A stretch of 64,000 nt of DNA from Mantis religiosa. Taxonomy: Eukaryota; Arthropoda; Insecta; Mantodea; Mantidae. The DNA lies in NCBI GenBank assembly GCA_030765055.1, contig CM060947.1:263584603-263648602 (forward strand). The letters are read 5' to 3'. The translations under genes were made by a program, and so were the position numbers. Positions 58,579-64,000 of this stretch are shown piece by piece. Position 1 is the stretch's first letter. Each line of letters begins with the position of its first letter. The notes beneath the pieces are model-generated. The model made no database searches. It saw only the letters and a list, made by a program, of their open reading frames with translations, and was not told the DNA's origin.

Positions 58579-59421
58579 GATTAGATTAGATTAGATTAGA
58601 TTGATTTGCGTTCAGTAGGTTCACTTGTAGCCAGAAAAGGCTGTGAACATTGAACATGTCTAGAGGTATAAAGTTTAATAGCGTATATGTACAAAAGTTA
58701 ACATAAGACACATGTTATAGTACACAGGCAATATGAACAATAATATGGAAAACAAAGCAGGGATAATTATATTTGATACAAAATGAAACACTTTTTAAAC
58801 CAGCTTTCACTTGGCTTATGCCAGTACGTCTCAACCTTTTTGCAATGGATACCATTCTTGTTATTTATTAAATACATATACATTAAAAATAAACTTTCGA
58901 CTTGTATCAAATACTTACAAGTAATGATTTGTCATTGGAATAGTTAGATACTACTTATAGAGCTACAGAAGCATTATCAGGATAATTTGTCATTCAGATA
59001 ATCTTGTACAGAATAAAAAGATTTTGAGCAAAGGTACTCTCTAACAGCTTTTTTAAAAGCACCGAAATTATCAACTTTTTCTTTAAGAACATTAGGAAGT
59101 GCGTCAAATATTTTGATAGTTTCATAATACACACCTTTCTGGAAGCAAGAAAGTTTAGCACTGGGATAATGGATATTATACTTTTGTCTAGTGTTTATTT
59201 TGTGAACTACATTATTTGTTGCAAATAAGGCACGATTGCATACAAAGAATTTTAGGATCGAGAATATACACATGCAAGGAAGCGTTAATATCTTCAATCT
59301 TGTAAAAAGATCTTTACAGGAGCATCTGGTGTGGGTGTTAGTAATGATTCTTATAACCCTCTTTTGCATAAGGAATATTTTTTTACTTTCTACTGAGTTT
59401 CCCCAAAATAATATTCCATAC
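58579..59421 (-). pseudogene. LINE (CR1/Jockey-like) 3' end, copy 2
   Basis: Closely similar to 8562-9545 but shorter at the 5' side: the frame begins MYGILFWGNSVESKK at 59423 and runs open to a stop at 58977, with QKRVIRIITNTHTR, LFTRLKILTLPCMCIF, YNIHYPSAKL and FKKAVREYLCSKSFYS. The 3' UTR follows and ends in about four TCTAA repeats (read on the minus strand) at 58579-58602, the LINE's simple-repeat tail. 148 intact codons suggest it is younger than copy 1. Confidence 0.9.
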
Positions 59422-59989
59422 ATTCTTACGTTGTGGCCTATCCTCAGTATGGAGCAAGAGCTCCGTCAAAGGTTATGCGTGGGTATGTATCGGAGTAAGC
59501 ATGACTCTAATGACACTGGAATGCAACTTTGAAACTGGTTTAATGATATCGTCACATCAAACTCAAAGTTGCCGACCAAGGATTACCAACATAGCACTGT
59601 TTAGAGTTACGGTACGTCAAATGCATATTACGTGATAACACCTAATTCGAGATTACGTAGGGACTGATTGATACCTTTTCTCCTCGGTTCTCGTCTGCCT
59701 CCCCTAAAGGGCGAACCTGTTGTGTCTTTCTTAATGGACCGCCAGCCCAGTTGTGTCCCTTCCTCACAGCAGCTGCGTGTGACTTTCACCTCTCGAAGTA
59801 TGTCTTTATTCACACCAAAATTCCTTTTGTTCCTTTTGCGGAAAGATGATGATGATGATGATGATGATGGATATAGGGGTGCTCAACTACAGCGGTTATC
59901 AGCGCCCTTTTAAAAACTACTCATGGCAAAAGCCAGATATAAAAGGTTTCTAAAAACTATACTGTCACCCAATTAGCGTAAGGTACGAC
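59422..59989. other. spacer with a GAT run
   Basis: A (GAT)8 microsatellite lies at 59845-59869. Short open frames at 59628-59813 (-) and 59668-59913 (+) are unrecognised. Confidence 0.35.
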
Positions 59990-60453
59990 TGTCGACAGCT
60001 GGAAGGGACCGAGGCAGCCGAGCCACGCCCCCGCCCATTAATCTGTCACTAACTGAGGGGTGATTAGCGAAATGTCACTCGTCCCTGGACGCTTCTCTCC
60101 CCTTCTCCTGTCCTCCGGAACTTTCGTTGTGATCGGCGGAAAACCAGAGACTTCTAGAAAAACAGTGACATTCCTATAAAAAGGGCTTCAATGAGACAGT
60201 CAGAGTTCGTGGCAATCAGCGTAAGAGTGCAGTGCTAGTGTAAGGACGAGAAAACTGTGTGTGTGTGCAACGGAAGAACTTACGTAATTGTGACCGTACA
60301 GTGGAATTGTAACGGACGAACTGGTGAATCGTAATTGTGTGCATTACGTAATTCCGTGTAATTGGCAAGTGTTTAACTGTAAGTCGGTGGAAATAAAGAA
60401 CATTTTTGAGTGGTGTAATTGGACTTTTCATTTCACGAACCCACACAGTCACA
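59990..60453 (+). mobile_element. solo LTR (copy B, plus)
   Basis: About 464 bp beginning TGTCGACAG and ending CAGTCACA, so it has TG...CA termini. A TATAAAAA box lies at 60175-60182 and AATAAA at 60392-60397. It shares its last ~200 bp with copy A. A minus-strand open frame (60216-60512) across it is spurious. No internal domain of the retrotransposon is present. Confidence 0.72.
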
Positions 60454-60534
60454 ACACTAATGTAAATAAACCTATTAAAACTACATGTACATAGAAAGCT
60501 GAAAAAAATCAAAACCTACTAAAAAATATGTTCG

Positions 60535-61018
60535 CTATATCCTAAAGTCTAAACGAGAAAAGAATTTAAAAACCTTCTCCACTACTGTGTTATCGTCCGC
60601 TAGCATTTCTACAAAGCTGACCGGCAGCTGCAGAGACGTCCTAAGGTCTGCTAGGTGAAAACACTCTAGCAGCACGTGTCGTACAGATAACGCTTCATTG
60701 CAAAACGTACACAGTGGAGCAGGATCCTTTTTAAATAGAAAACTATGAGTAAAAAAGCAGTGCCCAATACGCAACCAAGCCAAACGAGATGACTGACAGG
60801 AGGTAACCCAGGGAATCGGAAGTTCCTTGACAGATCTAAGTTTATTATTGCGGAGAGCGGACCACTCTTCCTGCCAGCAGGTTTGCACAGCTCTCCGCAA
60901 TACGGCCCTAAAATCTTCCGATGTCACAGATGGTCCTCGAACCCTGGGCTTCATGGTAGCCGTCTTGGCTGCCGAATCCGCCATTTCATTCCCCCGCAAG
61001 CCTACGTGACCAGGAAAG
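60535..61018 (-). pseudogene. LINE RNase H end and C-terminus
   Basis: The open minus-strand frame begins with SFPGHVGLRGNEMADSAAK, the last RNase H motif (H-x-G...GNE-x-AD), and continues with WQEEWSALRNNKLRSVKE, RLAWLRIGHCFFTHS, a zinc block PLCTFCNEALSVRHVLLEC and a C-terminus ending FSRLDFRI at 60535. This is the tail of a Jockey/I-type LINE. It is cut off at its upstream side, near 61020, by the R1-like LINE on the other strand. The 154 codons are uninterrupted. Confidence 0.88.
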
Positions 61019-61021
61019 GAT

Positions 61022-62609
61022 GGATGACGTGGTAATCAAGAGATTATTGAGGAGAACACAGCGTAAATTTATTTTACGGTTCACTGGTGCAGTCAGTACG
61101 ACATCTACGATGGCTCTCCTGGTAACAACAGCAATATAGCCCATTGATTTGTTAATTAGGCTAAGGGGGGAAAAGTATTGGATACTAAATTTGGATATAC
61201 TACATAAAATTTGTGGAATAAGAACCGATAAAGTATGGGAGGTAAAAACTCTCTTATAAAAAGTGGCAAATGTAGTGGAAAGAAATTCCAGAAGGAAGAA
61301 GAACTTTTAATTCGTTTCCAAGTATAAAAGAAAGATTAAGATTAAATTTCATCCAAACAACTAAAGGTTTCATTCATTATATAACTGGTCATGGACCATA
61401 AAACACATATTGGAAAAAAATTAATAAAACTGAAAATGACTTATATAATTTATGTAATAAAATAGGTGATCCCGAACATGTCATTTTTGAATGCGAAAAA
61501 TATGGAATTTCGCAGTTAGAGGAGAGATATGTTTTAGGAAAATTTTACATTCATGATATATTAAGGGATTCTGAATTAATAAAAAAGTTACAATTTCTAA
61601 GCAATTATGTAAGTAAAAAAGCTTGGGAGTCAGAAATTATAGAAGTAAGAAGACCTGAAGGATTATCAATTGAAGGACAAGAATTAAGAAATCAGATATA
61701 ATAAAAGAAAGAATTATAAGAAAAAATTTTAGTGCAAATGGATCGTTAAACATAATAATAGAAGAAGAGGAAATCGAACAAATTGGACAAGATATAGAAG
61801 AGGAAGAGAATTTATTAGATGAGGAACGTGAGTAGTTAAATAGAAAATATTATGTGGCTTCGACCGGCAGAAAAGAATGGGCAGAAAGAAGAAGAATTAG
61901 ACCAAAATAATTAGTGAAATTTTATATTATTTATATGGATTTAGTGTATATTTGTAAAAATAAATATGAATTATTGTTTCTAGTTTTAGAATTTGGTAAA
62001 AAGTATCTTGATAGTTAATATGAAAATAATGTGTTGTTCTTTAAAATTATATTTAATCATCATCTAAATAGACATGTAATATATAATTTCTTTTTGAATT
62101 TTATGTTTAATTAAGAACATTAAAATAAGAAAAGAAAAGAACAAATGAATTTATTATTATTGTGGTTAATTTAAAAATAAGTGCTGGTTACCAGTACTTT
62201 TAAGTATATGTTATAAATAAAATAAATTTAGAGAGATTTTTTCAGTTCAAATTAGAATTGCTGGCTTCCAGTAATTATCGGTAGTTTTTTGTAGTTTTGT
62301 ATAGTTTTTGTTATTTAAATTTATCTGTAATGTTTGGTTAAGTATTAAAAGAATATTAGTATTGTGTTCAGTAGAGATTTGCTGGTTACCAGTAGATTTT
62401 CTAGTAGTATAGGTAGTAGTAGTTTTTGTTTTGTTTTGTGTTTTATCAATTTTGTTTTTGTAGTCGTAGAAATCTGAAACAATTATGTATTATTAATAAT
62501 GTAATTTTTATTAAGAAATAATAAATCTATAATTTGAATGTGTGCCCCGGTATAGTTTCAAGGAGCCGGGGTATGATATTCAGATTTTATTTTATTTTAT
62601 TTTTATTTT
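61022..62609 (+). pseudogene. R1-like LINE 3' end, older copy
   Basis: Plus strand: RRTQRKFILRFTGAVSTTST (about 61035-61095), LIRLRGEKYWILNLDILHKI, CGIRTDKVWEVKTLL, then ERLRLNFIQTTKGFIHYITG near 61330-61390, and a DPEHVIFEC zinc block near 61470. It is the same family as 14714-16721, extended about 70 codons further upstream. Stops near 61130, 61255 and 61400 and a frameshift near 61280 kill it. The 3' UTR ends in the hairpin at 62545-62571 and a short (TTTTA)n tail at 62584-62609. Confidence 0.87.
62545..62571 (+). other. LINE 3'-terminal hairpin, second copy
   Basis: CCCCGG (62545-62550) pairs with CCGGGG (62566-62571). It is the same as at 15785-15812 with a loop one base shorter; flanking bases TATAGTT and ATATTCAGATTTTATTT are shared. 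Confidence 0.7.
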
Positions 62610-63082
62610 GTTCCTTCCATTGTGACTATTAGTATCGGCCATGCCATTATTAAGGGTCCGAACAATGCCTTTTCAAACGGAGTCTAGTGTTATCCACTTA
62701 GAATCCCTATTAAGAACCCGCTTTCTCCCATCACTTTGTTAAACTACTCACCCCAACTGCACTTGCTCACTTCTTAACAAATACACCATGTTCCTTTGAA
62801 ATCTATTACATTTCTTCATTCATTGCATCCCTTAATGTCGGTCTCACTTTACGACACAGCTTAGTATAGGTCCATACATAGGATTTTGTATAAGAGTTTC
62901 TGTTATTTGCATTGTTTCTTCAAGGAGATATTAAATAAACGGATTTCACTAAATGTTTATTTCGGTAAAAGTGAAATAAATGAAATAATAAGGTTTATGA
63001 GGGCTGTACAAGGGCAGAGAAAATCACGCGTGTGCAACACGTCAGATTTAAGAATTATGCAATTCACAGAACTCTAATGCCC
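62610..63082. other. unannotated stretch
   Basis: No feature recognised; a short frame at 62886-63077 has no domain. Confidence 0.25.
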
Positions 63083-63163
63083 GATTTCACCAACAAATGT
63101 TAAGACTTAACACGAGTTTAGCAATAGTTAAAACAAAAATTGCATTTCACCAACAAGTGTTAG
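63083..63163. repeat. Harbinger-type terminal motif, duplicated
   Basis: ATTTCACCAACAAATGTTA (63084-63102) and ATTTCACCAACAAGTGTTA (63144-63162) are direct near-copies about 60 bp apart, just upstream of a Harbinger-like coding fragment. They may be terminal or subterminal transposase-binding sites. Confidence 0.5.
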
Positions 63164-63245
63164 CGTAACACTCGTGTTACATCTCATGTTAAACTAACAA
63201 ACCGAATTTCTAATGTTAAGTCCTTAATAATTGAAAATAGTCAAG

Positions 63246-63520
63246 ATGGCGAGCATGAACTCAGCTGTTGATGTCGATTTGCTATATTTAAGGCCGTCTA
63301 AATGGCATTCATAATAGAGTACGGCCTATGAGAAGAAATGATTTTGAGGAACTATCCGAAGAAAATTGTTTTACGGAGGTATAGACTGTCGAAACATGTT
63401 GCAATGAAGGTTACTGCGGAAGTACAAGAGAGGTTAGAACATACAACGAAAGGAATATGGCGATCTCGCCTTTGCTTCAAGTATCAATAAATTTGCTATT
63501 TTATAATTCACTGAATTATG
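63246..63520 (+). pseudogene. PIF/Harbinger-like transposase N-terminal fragment
   Basis: An ATG at 63246 starts MASMNSAVDVDLLYLRP. In shifting frames follow MRRNDFEELSEENCFTEV, then YRLSKHVAMKVTAEVQERLE and MAISPLLQVSINLLFYNS. These resemble the region ahead of the DDE domain in PIF/Harbinger nucleases (F..L+.., RLSK..V..L, LE..T.R..A+SP..QL...L.FY). Stops near 63320 and 63390 and frameshifts near 63335, 63375 and 63450 are present, and the catalytic domain is absent. The fragment leads directly into a tandem array. Confidence 0.62.
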
Positions 63521-64000
63521 TGGATAATAGATTGTCTACCTCCCGTCTTGAAACGTTCAAGTCACTCGTCACTTGTCATTCTTCGCAGCTCGTTTTAAAT
63601 TTACGTAATACTGAGTTAGAACATGCATCGAAAGGAATATGCCGATCTCGCCTTTGCATCAAGTATTAATAACCTTGCGATTTTATAATTCACTGAATTA
63701 TGCGGATGATACATTGTCCACCTCTCGTTTTGAAACGTTTAAGGCATTTGTCCTTCGCGCCACCTTTTAAATTTGCATAATAATGAGTTAGAACGTACGT
63801 CGAAAGGAATATGCCGATCTCGCCTTTGCTTCAAGTATTAATAACTTTGCGATTTTATATTTCACTGAATTATGTGGATAATACATTGTCCACCTCCCGT
63901 CTTGAAACGTCCAAGTGACTTGCCCTTCTTCGCACCTCGTTTTAAATTTACGTAATAATGAGTTAGAACATACATCGAAAGGAATATGACTATCTCGCCT
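63433..64000 (+). repeat. 172-182 bp tandem array from Harbinger coding sequence
   Basis: The marker GAGTTAGAACATACA/GCA with CGAAAGGAATATG recurs at about 63433, 63615, 63787 and 63962. Units start at the coding segment for LEHTTKG-MAISPLLQ of the adjacent Harbinger-like fragment. Spacing varies from 172 to 182 bp. The array continues past the window's end. Confidence 0.85.

Noticed and set aside
58579..58602. Insect telomere repeats
   Set aside because: The motif is TTAGA, not TTAGG, and it is the tail of a LINE.

Overview
The window reads as euchromatic but transposon-saturated DNA from an animal, most likely a hemimetabolous insect with a large genome. A cockroach- or termite-like source is my inference from the style of the tRNA-Glu-like SINEs, R1/Jockey/CR1-type LINE tails, mariner relics and Penelope-like element; I ran no database search. 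AT-rich sequence, GT-AG introns, TA and 10-15 bp target-site duplications (TSDs) and long minisatellites are all eukaryotic. There are no bacterial genes, operons, rRNA, functional tRNA genes or CRISPR arrays.

The only host-gene coding sequence I can support is on the minus strand: two immunoglobulin-domain exons at 56456-56602 and 37124-37429. Both have clean GT-AG borders and are phase 1 at both ends. They splice in frame across a 19 kb intron, so they probably belong to one secreted or membrane adhesion-type protein whose other exons lie outside the window or were not recognised.

From left to right: a Penelope-like element (0.1-1 kb); a 1.3 kb mariner (3.4-4.7); SINE and LINE tails (5.5-9.5); a 1.9 kb composite insertion holding eleven 133 bp repeats between tRNA-like modules, with a 13 bp TSD (12.3-14.2); an R1-like LINE 3' end with a roughly 900 bp (TTTA)n tail and 10 bp TSD (14.7-16.7); a degenerate repeat rich in AGTTCA/AGGTCA half-sites (17.6-18.8); a mariner relic, SINE and DDE transposon (19-22); LINE remnants (22.6-25.5); thirteen 127 bp repeats whose unit is a LINE 3' coding end (28.4-30.1); SINEs (31.9-32.8); a LINE split by a DDE transposon (33.8-35.8); an Ig exon; a Tc1-like relic split by a short mariner (40.6-42.5); another mariner (43.5-44.8); a 121 bp array (46.6-49.0) followed by a hammerhead-ribozyme-like fold (49.0-49.1); about 47 copies of a 112 bp unit (50.1-55.4); the other Ig exon; a mariner relic; two opposed solo LTRs around a LINE tail (58-60.5); two LINE fragments (60.5-62.6); and a Harbinger-like transposase fragment that turns into a tandem array running off the right edge.

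The recurring theme is tandem arrays arising in or from mobile elements: a LINE 3' tail, a LINE 3' coding end, a SINE composite and a Harbinger coding segment. Every transposase and reverse transcriptase reading frame seen is truncated or interrupted, so the window looks like a fossil bed and not a source of active elements.
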